The position numbers and the translations under genes are program-made. The notes under the pieces were generated by a model, which was not told the origin of the DNA, did no database searches, and saw only the letters and a list, made by a program, of their open reading frames with translations. Positions 8,056-17,139 of a stretch of DNA of 64,000 nucleotides are shown here, piece after piece. Numbering within the stretch: the stretch's first letter is position 1; every line of letters begins with the position of its first letter. This DNA comes from a beta proteobacterium L13. Lineage in GTDB: Bacteria > Pseudomonadota > Gammaproteobacteria > Burkholderiales > Chromobacteriaceae. The stretch lies in contig AMYZ01000020.1 of assembly GCA_000335715.1 (NCBI GenBank), forward strand, positions 1 to 64,000. The letters run 5' to 3'.

Positions 8056-8634
8056 TTATAGAATCTCCACACCTTCGTTTTGCAACATGGTGACCAGCGC
8101 AAACAGCGGTACGCCAATCAGCGAATTGGGGTCGTCGGCTTCTACCTTCTGCATCAGCGCGCCGCCCAGGGTTTCGCTCTTGGCGCTACCGGCGCAATGG
8201 AGGGCATCCGGCTCGCGGGTAAGATAGTTGCGGATCTGTTGCTCGCTAAGGGTGCGCAGTGTGACCTTGGTGATGCCCACGTCTTCTTGCAGTTGGCCGC
8301 TGCGGCTGTTGTACAGCGCCAGGGCCGAATGGAATACCACGGTGCGCCCGCTCATCCATTGCAGCATCTTCACGCCGTTTTCAAAGCTGCCCGGTTTGCC
8401 GATCTGTTGGCCATCCAGCAAGGCCACCTGGTCGCCACCGATGATCAGTGCGTCCGGGTATTGGCTGGCCAGCGACATGGCCTTGGTGCGCGCCAGGCGC
8501 ACGGCGGTATCTAGCGCGCTTTCATCTGGCAGCGGGGTTTCGTCGCACACGGGCGCAGCGGTGACGAGCGGCAGGCCCAGGCGGGCGACAATCTCACGCC
8601 GGTAGGGCGAGGTAGAAGCGAGAACAATCTGCAT
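8056..8634 (-). CDS. yceF: Maf-like nucleoside triphosphate pyrophosphatase (YceF type)
   Basis: A 192-residue house-cleaning pyrophosphatase that hydrolyses non-canonical NTPs to NMPs. The N-terminus QIVLASTSPYRREIVARLG, with Ser-Pro-Tyr-Arg-Arg, is the YceF subgroup (7-methyl-GTP) signature. The catalytic Asp is in IIGGDQVALLDG, and IGKPGSFENG and CAGSAKSETLG follow. I chose the ATG at 8634 because it gives the family N-terminus; the frame opens at 8652. It is divergent from yceD, and in many proteobacteria maf/yceF sits next to yceD-rpmF-plsX, as here. Confidence 0.85.
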   Translation of the reverse strand: MQIVLASTSPYRREIVARLGLPLVTAAPVCDETPLPDESALDTAVRLARTKAMSLASQYPDALIIGGDQVALLDGQQIGKPGSFENGVKMLQWMSGRTVVFHSALALYNSRSGQLQEDVGITKVTLRTLSEQQIRNYLTREPDALHCAGSAKSETLGGALMQKVEADDPNSLIGVPLFALVTMLQNEGVEIL

Positions 8635-8754
8635 GGTGTATCCGGTGGGCAAGCTGCTGCGGGCGTTTTGACAACGGCCACAAGCAGGGTGTCGATAGGT
8701 TAAGTCCTGATTGTTTTGACAAAATGGCAGCGGCGATTATATCATCCAAGGTTT

Positions 8755-9255
8755 ATGTCTAACCCGATTTTGATTGATCCGCTCGCGTTTGCCCGCGATG
8801 GTGGTTTGCTGGAAAGCAAAACACCGGTTGCAGCAATGAATGTTCGCGTGCACGAGGTGCTGGCTTCTACCGTTGGCGCAGCTCGTTTCACCGTTAGTGG
8901 TTTTAGTGACCGCTTGCGGCGTCCGTCGTTGCGTTATCGCGTTGTTGCCAATGTCGAGGTCAATTGTCAGCGTTGTCTGGCGGCCATGCCGCTGGAAGTG
9001 GTAAGCGAGGGTGTCATCACGCTGTTTGTCAGCGAGGCGAAACTGGAAGCTGCCGTGAACGTAGACGATGAACTGGACGCCATCCTGGCCGAAGAAACAT
9101 TCGACGTGACCGCGCTGATCGAAGACGAAATCATTATGGGCTTGCCGCTGTCGCCGAAACACGACGATTGCGGTACGGAGCATCTGGAGCGCGCCAAGGC
9201 TGACAAGCCTAACCCCTTTGCGGTACTGGCGACGCTTAAGAAATCCGGGTCCTGA
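8755..9255 (+). CDS. yceD: YceD/DUF177 family protein
   Basis: A 166-residue DUF177 protein, a family conserved upstream of rpmF. Members are linked to large-subunit rRNA accumulation in bacteria and plants; the exact activity is not known. [16 protein letters not shown] contains the conserved Cys-x-x-Cys, and [11 protein letters not shown] the second cysteine region. The ATG at 8755 gives the usual [14 protein letters not shown] start. It heads the cluster yceD-rpmF-plsX-fabH, with rpmF 30 bases downstream. Confidence 0.85.
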   Translation: MSNPILIDPLAFARDGGLLESKTPVAAMNVRVHEVLASTVGAARFTVSGFSDRLRRPSLRYRVVANVEVNCQRCLAAMPLEVVSEGVITLFVSEAKLEAAVNVDDELDAILAEETFDVTALIEDEIIMGLPLSPKHDDCGTEHLERAKADKPNPFAVLATLKKSGS

Positions 9256-9285
9256 ACTTTTACTTGAATTTCTTAGGAGTCGACC

Positions 9286-9465
9286 ATGGCTGTTCAACAG
9301 AACAAAAAGTCCCCGTCCAAACGTGGCATGCACCGCGCACACGATTTTCTGACCGCTCCGTCGCTCGCTAAAGAGCCGACTACCGGCGAAACCCACCTGC
9401 GTCACCACATCAGCCCGAACGGTTTCTACCGTGGCCGTCAGGTTGTGAAGGCTAAAGGCGAGTAA
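9286..9465 (+). CDS. rpmF: 50S ribosomal protein L32 (bL32)
   Basis: A short gene of 59 residues: [20 protein letters not shown], then [20 protein letters not shown] and VVKAKGE. It is a basic zinc-free-type L32 and lacks the four cysteines of the zinc-ribbon form. A strong ribosome site TTAGGAGTC precedes the ATG. The yceD-rpmF-plsX order is conserved in proteobacteria and links ribosome and membrane-lipid synthesis. Confidence 0.95.
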   Translation: MAVQQNKKSPSKRGMHRAHDFLTAPSLAKEPTTGETHLRHHISPNGFYRGRQVVKAKGE

Positions 9466-9526
9466 TCTGCGCCTTGACCACTCTTACCTTCATAACTACA
9501 GGTAGGTTTACTACCGTTTCACGTTG

Positions 9527-10561
9527 ATGACTATCACCGTAGCGGTTGATGCAATGGGCGGTGACGTTGGCCTCAAAGTCACCGTCCCGGCATCTATCCG
9601 ATTCCTCCAAGAAACCCCCGACATTCATCTGATCCTGGTTGGCGACAGTGCGGCAATTGATGCCGAGCTGCATGGCCTTCAGGATGCTTTGCGTGCGCGT
9701 GTGCGTGTTCACCATGCTACCGAAGTGGTAGGCATGGACGAATCGCCGCAGCTGGCGCTGAAGAACAAGAAAGATTCGTCGATGAGGGTGGCGATTAACC
9801 TCGTCAAAGAAGGTCAGGCGCAAGCCGCTGTCTCCGCCGGTAATACCGGTGCGCTGATGGCGACAGCCAAGTTTGTCCTGAAAACCATCCCCGGTATCGA
9901 CCGCCCGGCCATTGCCAAAATGATGCCTGGTATCAAGGGCAGTACCTGTGTGCTGGACCTGGGTGCCAACGTTGAATGCTCGCCGGAGCAGCTGGTGCAA
10001 TTCGGCATCATGGGTTCCGAGTTGGCCGCCAGCCTGACACACAAGGCAAACCCGACGGTAGGCCTGCTGAACATTGGCTCGGAAGATATCAAGGGTACAG
10101 ATTCCATCAAGCGTGCAGCCGAGCTGCTGCGCGAATCCGGTCTCAATTTCCACGGTAACGTTGAAGGCAACGACATCTTCAAATCGACAGTAGATGTGGT
10201 AGTCTGCGACGGCTTTACCGGCAACATTGCGCTAAAAGCATCCGAGGGGCTGGCGCACATGATTGCTACCTTCCTGCGCGAAGAGTTCGCCAGCACGTGG
10301 TGGACCAAGCTGTGCGCCCTGGCTGCCATGCCGGTGCTCAAGCGGTTCAAGGCGCGTGTTGACCCCCGCTATTACAACGGTGCCAGTTTTCTGGGCCTGC
10401 GGGGCATCGTGGTAAAAAGCCACGGCGGTACCGACGCGTTGGGGTTCCGTATTGCATTGGAGCAGGCTTGCGAGGAAGTTCGCGCCAATGTGATTGGTCA
10501 CATCGCAGACCGGGTCGCTTCCCAATTACAAAATCTCAAGCGTTCCGAGTCTGAAGCTTAA
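9527..10561 (+). CDS. plsX: Phosphate acyltransferase PlsX
   Basis: A 344-residue enzyme making acyl-phosphate from acyl-ACP for the PlsY step of glycerolipid synthesis. Landmarks are [52 protein letters not shown] and [17 protein letters not shown]. The start is the ATG at 9527; a TTG immediately upstream at 9524 is also in frame. It is a peripheral membrane enzyme by family knowledge. It is followed after nine bases by fabH, the classic lipid cluster order. Confidence 0.95.
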   Translation: MTITVAVDAMGGDVGLKVTVPASIRFLQETPDIHLILVGDSAAIDAELHGLQDALRARVRVHHATEVVGMDESPQLALKNKKDSSMRVAINLVKEGQAQAAVSAGNTGALMATAKFVLKTIPGIDRPAIAKMMPGIKGSTCVLDLGANVECSPEQLVQFGIMGSELAASLTHKANPTVGLLNIGSEDIKGTDSIKRAAELLRESGLNFHGNVEGNDIFKSTVDVVVCDGFTGNIALKASEGLAHMIATFLREEFASTWWTKLCALAAMPVLKRFKARVDPRYYNGASFLGLRGIVVKSHGGTDALGFRIALEQACEEVRANVIGHIADRVASQLQNLKRSESEA

Positions 10562-10570
10562 AGTTAGCTC

Positions 10571-11530
10571 ATGACCTATTCACGCATTCTTGGTACCGGC
10601 AGCTATCTGCCGGAAACCGTTATGACGAATGCGATGCTGGCAGAGCGCATCGAAACCAGTGACGAGTGGATTGTCTCTCGCACTGGCATTCGTGCGCGCC
10701 ACATCGCGGCAGAAGACCAGAAAACCAGCGACCTGGCCTACCTGGCGGCGCAGCGTGCGCTGGAGAGCGCAGGTTTGCAGCCTGCCGATCTGGATCTGAT
10801 CATCGTTGCCACCACCACGCCGGACATGGTTTTCCCCAGTACCGCCAGCATCTTGCAGGAAAAGCTGGGTATTCCGGGTGTGCCGGCATTTGACGTGCAG
10901 GCGGTGTGTGCCGGTTTTGTTTACGCGCTGGCCACGGCCAACGGTTACATCAAAAGCGGCATGGCCAAAAACGTGCTGGTAGTCGGCGCCGAAGTCATGA
11001 GCCGCCTACTGGACTGGGAAGATCGCCGCACTTGCGTGCTGTTTGGCGATGGTGCTGGTGCTGTGGTGGTCGGCCCGTCCGACGAACCGGGCATTCTGCA
11101 CGCCAAGTTGGCCGCAGACGGCCGCTATCGCGACATTCTGAAAACCGAAGCCCAGATCATTGGCGGCGAGGTAGAAGGCACGCCTTACCTGCATATGGAT
11201 GGCCCGGCGGTGTTCAAGTTTGCCGTGAAGGCACTGTCTGATATCGCCGAGAAAACCCTGGCCGAGGCGGGTGTGTCGCAAGATAGCGTGGACTGGCTGG
11301 TGCCGCACCAAGCCAATATCCGCATTATCGAAGCCACCGCCAAGCACCTGCAGCTGTCTATGGAAAAGGTGATTGTCACGCTGCCAGAGCAGGGTAATAC
11401 CTCTGCCGCCTCCATTCCGCTGGCGTTTGACCACGCCGTGCGTCAAGGCCGTATACAGCGTGGCCAGACGGTGCTGATGGAAGGTATCGGTGGTGGTTTC
11501 GCCTGGGGCGCACTGCTGCTGCGCTTCTGA
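10571..11530 (+). CDS. fabH: 3-oxoacyl-ACP synthase III (KAS III)
   Basis: A 319-residue enzyme that condenses acetyl-CoA with malonyl-ACP to start fatty-acid synthesis. The catalytic triad is visible: Cys113 in DVQAVCAGF, His246 in VPHQANIRI and Asn276 in [11 protein letters not shown]. Length and the C-terminal [13 protein letters not shown] are normal. It is co-directional with plsX and fabD; a hairpin with a T-rich tail follows it at 11538-11580, so fabD may partly have its own promoter. Confidence 0.95.
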   Translation: MTYSRILGTGSYLPETVMTNAMLAERIETSDEWIVSRTGIRARHIAAEDQKTSDLAYLAAQRALESAGLQPADLDLIIVATTTPDMVFPSTASILQEKLGIPGVPAFDVQAVCAGFVYALATANGYIKSGMAKNVLVVGAEVMSRLLDWEDRRTCVLFGDGAGAVVVGPSDEPGILHAKLAADGRYRDILKTEAQIIGGEVEGTPYLHMDGPAVFKFAVKALSDIAEKTLAEAGVSQDSVDWLVPHQANIRIIEATAKHLQLSMEKVIVTLPEQGNTSAASIPLAFDHAVRQGRIQRGQTVLMEGIGGGFAWGALLLRF

Positions 11531-11537
11531 TCTGCAG

Positions 11538-11580
11538 CAAGCCGGCCATGTAGCAATATGTAGCCGGCTTGTTTGATTTT
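11538..11580 (+). terminator. Putative terminator or attenuator after fabH
   Basis: A 9-bp stem CAAGCCGGC (11538-11546) / GCCGGCTTG (11563-11571) with a 16-base loop is followed by TTTGATTTT. The T-tract is interrupted, so termination is probably partial. The rest of the 170-base gap before fabD holds no gene that I can see. Confidence 0.5.
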
Positions 11581-11700
11581 CATCAATGAATGGCGGCTAT
11601 TCGCGCTGATCTTCGTCGATCATACGAGCGTTTGAGTGTTTTCTTTGCATAAATCGCAGCGAGCAGTCATCATTCCCCCCGTTTCAAAAGGAGACCCAAC

Positions 11701-12630
11701 ATGGCGTTTGCCTTTCTCTTTCCCGGCCAGGGCTCGCAAAGCCTGAAAATGATGGACGGCTTTGCCGACCTGCCGGTAGTAAAACAGACATTTGATGAAG
11801 CCTCCGCGGCCCTGGGCGAAGACCTGTGGGCCATGCTGCAGGCTGATAGTGCCGACGCGATCAACGCCACCGTCAATACCCAGCCGCTGATGCTGGCTGC
11901 CGGTGTGGCCACTTATCGCGCCTGGCTGGCGCAGGGCGGTGCCGTACCTGCCGCCGTAGCGGGCCACAGCCTGGGCGAATACAGCGCCCTGGTAGCCGCT
12001 GGCAGCCTGGATTTTGCCGATGCTATCCGCCTGGTGCGCTTGCGCGCTCAAGCGATGCAAGAAGCTGTACCGGCTGGCGAAGGCGCCATGGCCGCCATCC
12101 TGAACCTGTCCGACGACGACATCCGTGCTGCGTGTGAAGAAGCCGCGCAGGGCGAAGTGGTGGAGCCGGTTAACTTCAACTCGCCAGGCCAGGTAGTGAT
12201 TGCCGGCAGCAAGGCCGCCGTAGAACGCGCCATGGAGCTATGCAAGGCGCGTGGTGCCAAACGTGCGCTGCCGCTGCCGGTGTCGGTGCCATCGCACTGC
12301 ACGCTGATGAAGCCGGCGGCCGAACGCCTGGCTGCTGCACTGGCCACTGTGGACATCAAGGCCCCGCAGATTCCGGTGCTGCATAACGCCGACGTGGCCA
12401 GCTACAGCGACGCTGGGCAAATTCGCGACGCGCTGACGCGCCAGCTGTACTGCCCGGTACGCTGGACCGAAACCATCCAGCAACTGGCTGCCGACGGCAT
12501 TGTACTGATGGCTGAATGTGGCCCGGGCAAAGTGCTGGCAGGCTTGGCCAAGCGTATCGATGGCAATGTCAGCTGCCACGCGCTGACCGATGCTGCCAAG
12601 CTGGAAGCCGCCCGCGCCGAGCTGGCGTAA
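11701..12630 (+). CDS. fabD: Malonyl-CoA:ACP transacylase
   Basis: A 309-residue enzyme that loads malonate onto ACP. The nucleophile is Ser90 in AGHSLGEYSAL, the catalytic His is His199 in VSVPSHCTLM, and FPGQGSQS starts the protein. The acyl-binding Arg lies in IRLVRLRAQAMQ. AAAGGAGACCCAAC gives a good ribosome site. A perfect 20-bp repeat palindrome separates it from fabG. Confidence 0.95.
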   Translation: MAFAFLFPGQGSQSLKMMDGFADLPVVKQTFDEASAALGEDLWAMLQADSADAINATVNTQPLMLAAGVATYRAWLAQGGAVPAAVAGHSLGEYSALVAAGSLDFADAIRLVRLRAQAMQEAVPAGEGAMAAILNLSDDDIRAACEEAAQGEVVEPVNFNSPGQVVIAGSKAAVERAMELCKARGAKRALPLPVSVPSHCTLMKPAAERLAAALATVDIKAPQIPVLHNADVASYSDAGQIRDALTRQLYCPVRWTETIQQLAADGIVLMAECGPGKVLAGLAKRIDGNVSCHALTDAAKLEAARAELA

Positions 12631-12637
12631 AGATGAA

Positions 12638-12659
12638 AGGTTGGCCGCATGCGGCCAAC
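12638..12659. repeat. Perfect palindrome of two uptake-like repeats between fabD and fabG
   Basis: GTTGGCCGCATGCGGCCAAC (12640-12659) is self-complementary over all 20 bases and consists of one + and one - copy of GTTGGCCGCA sharing the central AT. The + copy has the full 12-mer AGGTTGGCCGCA. It sits 10 bases after the fabD stop and 15 before the fabG start. It has no loop and no T-tract, so it would be a poor intrinsic terminator as it stands. Confidence 0.7.
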
Positions 12660-12673
12660 TGCAGGAGAGATAC

Positions 12674-13411
12674 ATGAGCTTGCAAGGTAAAGTAGCGCTG
12701 GTTACCGGCGCATCCCGCGGCATTGGTGCTGCCATTGCCGACACCCTGGCCGCCGCAGGTGCCAAGGTCATTGGTACCGCTACCTCCGAATCCGGTGCGG
12801 CCGCCATTGGTGAGCGCCTGGCGCAGTGGGGTGGCGCAGGCATGGTGCTGAACGTGGGTGAAGAGGGTGCCATCGATGCGCTGATCGACACCATCGCCAA
12901 GGAGCACGGCGACGTGGCTATCCTGGTGAACAATGCCGGTATTACCCGCGACGGTCTGCTGATGCGCATGAAGGACGACGATTGGGACGCCATCATGGAT
13001 ACCAACCTGAAGTCGGTATTCAAGGCCTCCAAAGCCGTGCTGCGCGCCATGATGAAGGCCCGTACCGGCCGCATCATCAACATCGCCTCCGTCGTAGGGG
13101 CAATGGGTAACGCAGGCCAGACCAACTACGCAGCGGCCAAGGCCGGCATCATGGGCTTTACCAAGTCCATGGCGCGCGAAGTGGGCAGCCGCGGCATTAC
13201 CGTAAACTGCGTGGCACCGGGCTTTATCGATACCGATATGACCCGTGCGCTGCCGGAAGCACAGCGCGACGCGCTGGTGGGCCAGATTGCGCTGGGCCGC
13301 CTGGGCGACGCACAAGACATCGCCGACGCCGTACTGTTCCTGGCGTCGGACAAGGCAGCTTACATCACCGGCCAGACACTGCATGTGAATGGCGGTATGC
13401 TGATGCCGTGA
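12674..13411 (+). CDS. fabG: 3-oxoacyl-ACP reductase
   Basis: A 245-residue short-chain dehydrogenase that carries out the NADPH-dependent first reduction of the elongation cycle. The glycine motif is TGASRGIG, the NNAG motif is VNNAGITRDG, and the catalytic Ser139, Tyr152 and Lys156 lie in NIASVVGAMGNAGQTNYAAAK. The start is the ATG after CAGGAGAGATAC; the frame is open further upstream inside fabD but without similarity. Confidence 0.95.
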   Translation: MSLQGKVALVTGASRGIGAAIADTLAAAGAKVIGTATSESGAAAIGERLAQWGGAGMVLNVGEEGAIDALIDTIAKEHGDVAILVNNAGITRDGLLMRMKDDDWDAIMDTNLKSVFKASKAVLRAMMKARTGRIINIASVVGAMGNAGQTNYAAAKAGIMGFTKSMAREVGSRGITVNCVAPGFIDTDMTRALPEAQRDALVGQIALGRLGDAQDIADAVLFLASDKAAYITGQTLHVNGGMLMP

Positions 13412-13412
13412 T

Positions 13413-13466
13413 TTTTCCGGCCGCAAGGCTGGAAAATGCGGGGGTAAAAACAACATTGCCCCCGCG
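13413..13466 (+). terminator. Two adjacent hairpins between fabG and acpP
   Basis: Hairpin one is TTTTCC-GGCC..GGC-TGGAAAA (13413-13436). Hairpin two is GCGGGGG (13438-13444) pairing with CCCCCGC (13459-13465), followed only by GTTTA. Both lack a good T-tract, so I read them as mRNA processing or partial termination structures that may let acpP be expressed at a different level. The rest of the 190-base gap carries a T9 run at 13541-13549 and probably the acpP promoter, which I could not place firmly. Confidence 0.35.
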
Positions 13467-13601
13467 TTTAACCGGATTAAAGGGCCTGCTGGCGGATAAA
13501 AACAGCAAGAACTGCTGTGCTAGGTAGGCTACTCTAATTTTTTTTTGTAGAATGTCGGGGTTTTGTTGTCCCGAACACAGAAAGGTAAAGGGTTTAAACA
13601 A

Positions 13602-13841
13602 ATGGAAAACATCGAAGCGCGCGTTAAGAAGATCGTTGCCGAGCAACTGGGCGTGAACGAAGCCGAAGTAAAAATCGACTCCTCGTTCGTGGACGATCTG
13701 GGCGCTGACTCTCTGGACACCGTTGAGCTGGTAATGGCTCTGGAAGAAGAGTTCGAGTGCGAGATTCCGGATGAAGAAGCCGAGAAGATCACCACCGTTA
13801 AGCAGGCTGTTGACTACGTAACAGCTCACCTGAACAAGTAA
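13602..13841 (+). CDS. acpP: Acyl carrier protein
   Basis: A 79-residue acidic protein, [20 protein letters not shown] at the start and the phosphopantetheine site Ser37 in [19 protein letters not shown]. It carries growing fatty acyl chains. The ATG at 13602 is preceded by AAAGGTAAAGGG. A terminator-like hairpin follows at 13867-13908, which fits separate high-level acpP transcription known in other bacteria. Confidence 0.97.
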   Translation: MENIEARVKKIVAEQLGVNEAEVKIDSSFVDDLGADSLDTVELVMALEEEFECEIPDEEAEKITTVKQAVDYVTAHLNK

Positions 13842-13866
13842 TCCTTTTTTATAAAAGGGTTGCCTG

Positions 13867-13908
13867 GACCTCTGCTGGTGGCTTTGGCTCGCCTGCAGAG
13901 GTCTTTTT
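13867..13908 (+). terminator. Intrinsic terminator after acpP
   Basis: The stem is GACCTCTGC (13867-13875) / GCAGAGGTC (13895-13903), followed by TTTTT. The 19-base loop is long but the 9-bp perfect stem plus T-tract is convincing. It probably limits read-through from acpP into fabF. Confidence 0.65.
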
Positions 13909-14004
13909 GCTGTAGTGGCCCTGAAACGTGCGTTTGATTTACTGGGCGCGTAAACCGTTTCGGGACTATCGGGAGTACGCTCCCTTTTTTCACGGAGATA
14001 CCCT

Positions 14005-15246
14005 GTGTCAAAACGCAGAGTAGTAGTGACCGGCCTCGGGCATATTTCCCCGGTTGGCAACGATGTGAGCAGTGGCTGGGCCAATCTCCTGGCCGGCAAG
14101 AGTGGTATCACCAACATCACCCGCTTTGATGCCAGCGATATCGCCTGCCAGGTAGCGGGTGAGGTTAAAGGCTTCGACATCAGCCAGTACATCTCGCCCA
14201 AGGATGCACGCCGTATGGACGTGTTCATTCATTACGGCATTGCCGCCGCGCTGCAAGCGGTAGCGGATTCCGGCCTGGACGATGTGGCAGGCCTGGACAA
14301 GACCCGTGTGGGTGTGAATATCGGTTCCGGTATCGGCGGCCTGCCGCTGATCGAGGAAACCGGCGTGGCCCGCCACGAAGGCGGCATTCGCAAGATCGGC
14401 CCGTTCTTCATTCCGGGCTCGCTGATCAATATGGTAGCGGGCCATGTGTCCATCCTGAAAGGCTACCAGGGCCCGAGCTACGGCATCGTGTCTGCCTGCA
14501 CCACCGGCGCGCATTGCATTGGCGATGCCGCCCGTGTGATCCAGTACGGCGACGCCGATGTGATGGTAGCCGGTGGTGCGGAAGGCACCATTTCCAGCCT
14601 GGCCGTGGGTGGTTTTGCTGCCATGAAGGCGCTGTCTACCCGCAACGACGACCCGGCTACCGCCTCCCGCCCGTGGGACAAAGGCCGTGACGGCTTCGTG
14701 ATGGGCGAGGGCGCCGGTGTGCTGGTGCTGGAAGAGTACGAGCACGCGGTAAAACGCGGCGCCAAAATCTACGCCGAGCTGGTAGGTTTCGGCATGAGCT
14801 CTGACGCGCACCACATTACTGCCCCTAGCGCAGAAGGCCCGGCACGCGGCGTGCTGAACGCCCTGCGCGACGCCGGCCTGAACCCGGACCAGGTGCAGTA
14901 CGTGAACGCCCATGGCACCTCCACCCCGCTGGGTGATGCCAACGAAACCAATGCGCTGAAGATCGCATTTGGCGACCACGCCAAGAAACTGGTGGTGAAC
15001 TCCACCAAGTCCATGACCGGCCACTTGCTGGGCGGCGCGGGCGGTGTAGAAGCCATCTACTCGATTCTGGCCGTGCACAACCAGGTTTCCCCGCCGACCA
15101 TCAACCTGCACGAGCAGGATATCGAAGGCGGCTGCGACCTGGACTACTGCGCCAATACCGCGCGTGACATGAAGATCGATGTGGCCATCTCCAACTCCTT
15201 CGGGTTTGGTGGTACCAACGGCACACTGGTGTTCAAACGCGTATAA
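14005..15246 (+). CDS. fabF: 3-oxoacyl-ACP synthase II (KAS II)
   Basis: A 413-residue condensing enzyme for chain elongation, including the temperature-linked step to long unsaturated chains by family knowledge. Catalytic Cys165 ([11 protein letters not shown]), His303 ([10 protein letters not shown]) and His340 ([11 protein letters not shown]) are present. The start is GTG at 14005, with CACGGAGATACC upstream. It closes the fatty-acid cluster and is followed by a clear terminator. Confidence 0.95.
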   Translation: MSKRRVVVTGLGHISPVGNDVSSGWANLLAGKSGITNITRFDASDIACQVAGEVKGFDISQYISPKDARRMDVFIHYGIAAALQAVADSGLDDVAGLDKTRVGVNIGSGIGGLPLIEETGVARHEGGIRKIGPFFIPGSLINMVAGHVSILKGYQGPSYGIVSACTTGAHCIGDAARVIQYGDADVMVAGGAEGTISSLAVGGFAAMKALSTRNDDPATASRPWDKGRDGFVMGEGAGVLVLEEYEHAVKRGAKIYAELVGFGMSSDAHHITAPSAEGPARGVLNALRDAGLNPDQVQYVNAHGTSTPLGDANETNALKIAFGDHAKKLVVNSTKSMTGHLLGGAGGVEAIYSILAVHNQVSPPTINLHEQDIEGGCDLDYCANTARDMKIDVAISNSFGFGGTNGTLVFKRV

Positions 15247-15280
15247 ATGCCGACACGTCGCGCAGGCGACGTTGACAGCC

Positions 15281-15318
15281 AAGACCGCTGCGATAAACTC
15301 GCGCGGTCTTTTTCTTTT
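15281..15318 (+). terminator. Intrinsic terminator after fabF
   Basis: The stem is AAGACCGC (15281-15288) / GCGGTCTT (15303-15310), followed by TTTCTTTT. It ends the fab transcript before pabB. Confidence 0.75.
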
Positions 15319-15349
15319 GTGGCTGCCGTTACCGCGGTGCCCGACGCCC

Positions 15350-16648
15350 ATGCATTACGAACTGCTGAACCACACGCCAGACCTGCTGGCCCTGCACGCT
15401 GCCGACCGTGGCCGTTTCCCCTACCTGATGCAGTCGTCCGGCGACATCGGCTGGGACATGCTGATGGCGCTGCCACAAGAGCGCCGCATCTACGGTGAAG
15501 GCGAGGGTGCCGCCTTCCTGGACGCGGTGCGCGCGCTGCCGCGCGAAGACAGCGTGGCCAACCCGCACGGCTTGCCGTTTACCGGCGGCTGGTTTGTGTA
15601 CATGGGCTACGACTTGCTGTCCGAGTTCGAGCCCAGTGTGCCGACTGCTATCAGCGATAGCTTCCCGCTGGCCGCGCTGTGCCGTGTACCGGCGGCCATC
15701 CAGCTGGACCGTGCCGGCGGCCGCTGCTGGCTGATGGCCGAAACGGCTGCCCAGCTGGCCGAACTCAAGGCTGCGCTGCAAGACGTGCCCGTATTTGCGG
15801 CCAACCCGGTACAGCTAGAGGCGCTGGAAGAAGACCCGCCGCACTGGTATACCGACGCCGTGGTGCGGCTGAAGGACTACATCTACGAAGGCGACGTGTT
15901 CCAGGTGAACATCTCGCGTGGCTGGCGAGCCACCCTGCACGACAGCGTGCGCCCGGTAGACCTGTTTGCCGCGCTGCGCCGCGCCAACCCGGCGCCGTTC
16001 TCGGCGCTGGCCGACCTGGGCGACGCCTACATCGTCAGCTCCTCGCCGGAGCGCCTGGTGCGTGTGCACGACGGCTGGGTGGATACCCGCCCGATTGCCG
16101 GCACCCACCCGCGCTCGCCCGACGCCGCCGAAGACGCCGCGCTGAAGCAGCGCCTGATCAGCAGCATCAAGGAACGTGCCGAGCACGTGATGCTGATCGA
16201 CCTGGAGCGCAACGACCTGGGCCGCATTTGCCAGCCCGGCACGGTGGAGGTTAACGAGCTGATGGCGGTGGCCAGCTACGCCTACGTGCACCATATCGAA
16301 TCCAACGTGCGCGGCCGCATCCGCGACGGCGTGGATACCGTAGAAGTATTCCGTGCGCTATTCCCTGGTGGCACCATTACTGGCTGCCCCAAGGTGCGCA
16401 CCATGCAGATCATCCGCGAGCTGGAAAACAGCGCGCGCCGCGCCTACACCGGCAGCCTGGGCTACCTGAACCGCGACGGCACGCTGGACGTGAACATCCT
16501 GATTCGTACTTTCATGCAACAAGGGCAGCAGCTGCGCTTCCGCGCCGGTGGCGGCATCGTGGCCGATTCCGACCCGCTGCGCGAGCTGCAGGAAACCCGC
16601 CACAAGGCCCGCGGCCTGCTGCGTGCGCTGGGTGTAGAGCAAGCCTGA
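15350..16648 (+). CDS. pabB: Aminodeoxychorismate synthase component I-like protein (PabB)
   Basis: A 432-residue chorismate-binding enzyme of the PabB/TrpE family, predicted to make 4-amino-4-deoxychorismate for folate. N-terminal domain to about residue 150, chorismate-binding domain from about 165 (VFQVNISRGW, SSSPERLV, ERNDLGRI, FPGGTITGCPK, YTGSLGYL). At the PIxGT motif it reads PIAGT (Ala250). E. coli PabB has PIKGT with a catalytic lysine, while TrpE has alanine. I still favour pabB because pabC lies 484 bases downstream in the same direction, but an anthranilate-type activity is possible. The start is the ATG at 15350 within the longer open frame. No glutamine amidotransferase gene is nearby. 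Confidence 0.8.
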   Translation: MHYELLNHTPDLLALHAADRGRFPYLMQSSGDIGWDMLMALPQERRIYGEGEGAAFLDAVRALPREDSVANPHGLPFTGGWFVYMGYDLLSEFEPSVPTAISDSFPLAALCRVPAAIQLDRAGGRCWLMAETAAQLAELKAALQDVPVFAANPVQLEALEEDPPHWYTDAVVRLKDYIYEGDVFQVNISRGWRATLHDSVRPVDLFAALRRANPAPFSALADLGDAYIVSSSPERLVRVHDGWVDTRPIAGTHPRSPDAAEDAALKQRLISSIKERAEHVMLIDLERNDLGRICQPGTVEVNELMAVASYAYVHHIESNVRGRIRDGVDTVEVFRALFPGGTITGCPKVRTMQIIRELENSARRAYTGSLGYLNRDGTLDVNILIRTFMQQGQQLRFRAGGGIVADSDPLRELQETRHKARGLLRALGVEQA

Positions 16649-16656
16649 GCCACGCA

Positions 16657-16668
16657 AGGTTGGCCGCA
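16657..16668 (+). repeat. AGGTTGGCCGCA repeat between pabB and GNAT gene
   Basis: A full 12-mer copy occupies most of the 35-base gap and ends just before the ribosome site CCCAGGAGAC of the next gene. Confidence 0.6.
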
Positions 16669-16683
16669 TACCCAGGAGACGCC

Positions 16684-17139
16684 ATGTACCGTATTGCCCC
16701 CGCCGACCCCGCACACCCGCAGGCCGTGCTCATGCAGGCGGCGCTGTCTGCCACATTGGCGGCCATTACCGGCGATAGTGGCCAGGCCTCGTTTGACGCC
16801 AGTGATGTGCGTGGCGACGGTGCCGTGTTCCTGCTGGCCTGCGATGGTAGCGGCCAGCCCCACGGCTGCGGTGCCTTGCGCCCGCTGCAGCCGGGCGTGG
16901 CCGAGCTCAAACGCATGTACGCGGCGCCCGGCAGCCAGGGCCTGGGCGCACAGCTACTGGCGGCGCTAGAGCAGCAAGCCGCAGGTTTTGGCTACCGCCA
17001 GCTGTGGCTGTCTACCCGACGCATCAATACCCGTGCCGTGCAGTTTTACCTGCGCCACGGCTACCGCGAGATATCGCCTTACGGCCATTATGTTGGCCGC
17101 AGAGCGTCCATTTGCCTGGGCAAGGAGCTGACATGCTGA
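16684..17139 (+). CDS. GNAT-family N-acetyltransferase
   Basis: A 151-residue acetyltransferase placed between pabB and pabC. The acetyl-CoA signature is seen around VAELKRMYAAPGSQGLGAQL (R-x-x-G-x-G-type loop, here Ser-Gln-Gly-Leu-Gly), and the C-terminal AVQFYLRHGYREIS is typical. The ATG at 16684 follows CAGGAGACGCC. Its end overlaps the pabC start by seven bases, so the three genes form one transcription unit. The substrate is unknown, and a link to folate is not implied by sequence. Confidence 0.75.
   Translation: MYRIAPADPAHPQAVLMQAALSATLAAITGDSGQASFDASDVRGDGAVFLLACDGSGQPHGCGALRPLQPGVAELKRMYAAPGSQGLGAQLLAALEQQAAGFGYRQLWLSTRRINTRAVQFYLRHGYREISPYGHYVGRRASICLGKELTC

Noticed and set aside
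14008-15351. Open frame of 447 codons opposite fabF
   Set aside because: Shadow of fabF; no ribosome site or similarity.
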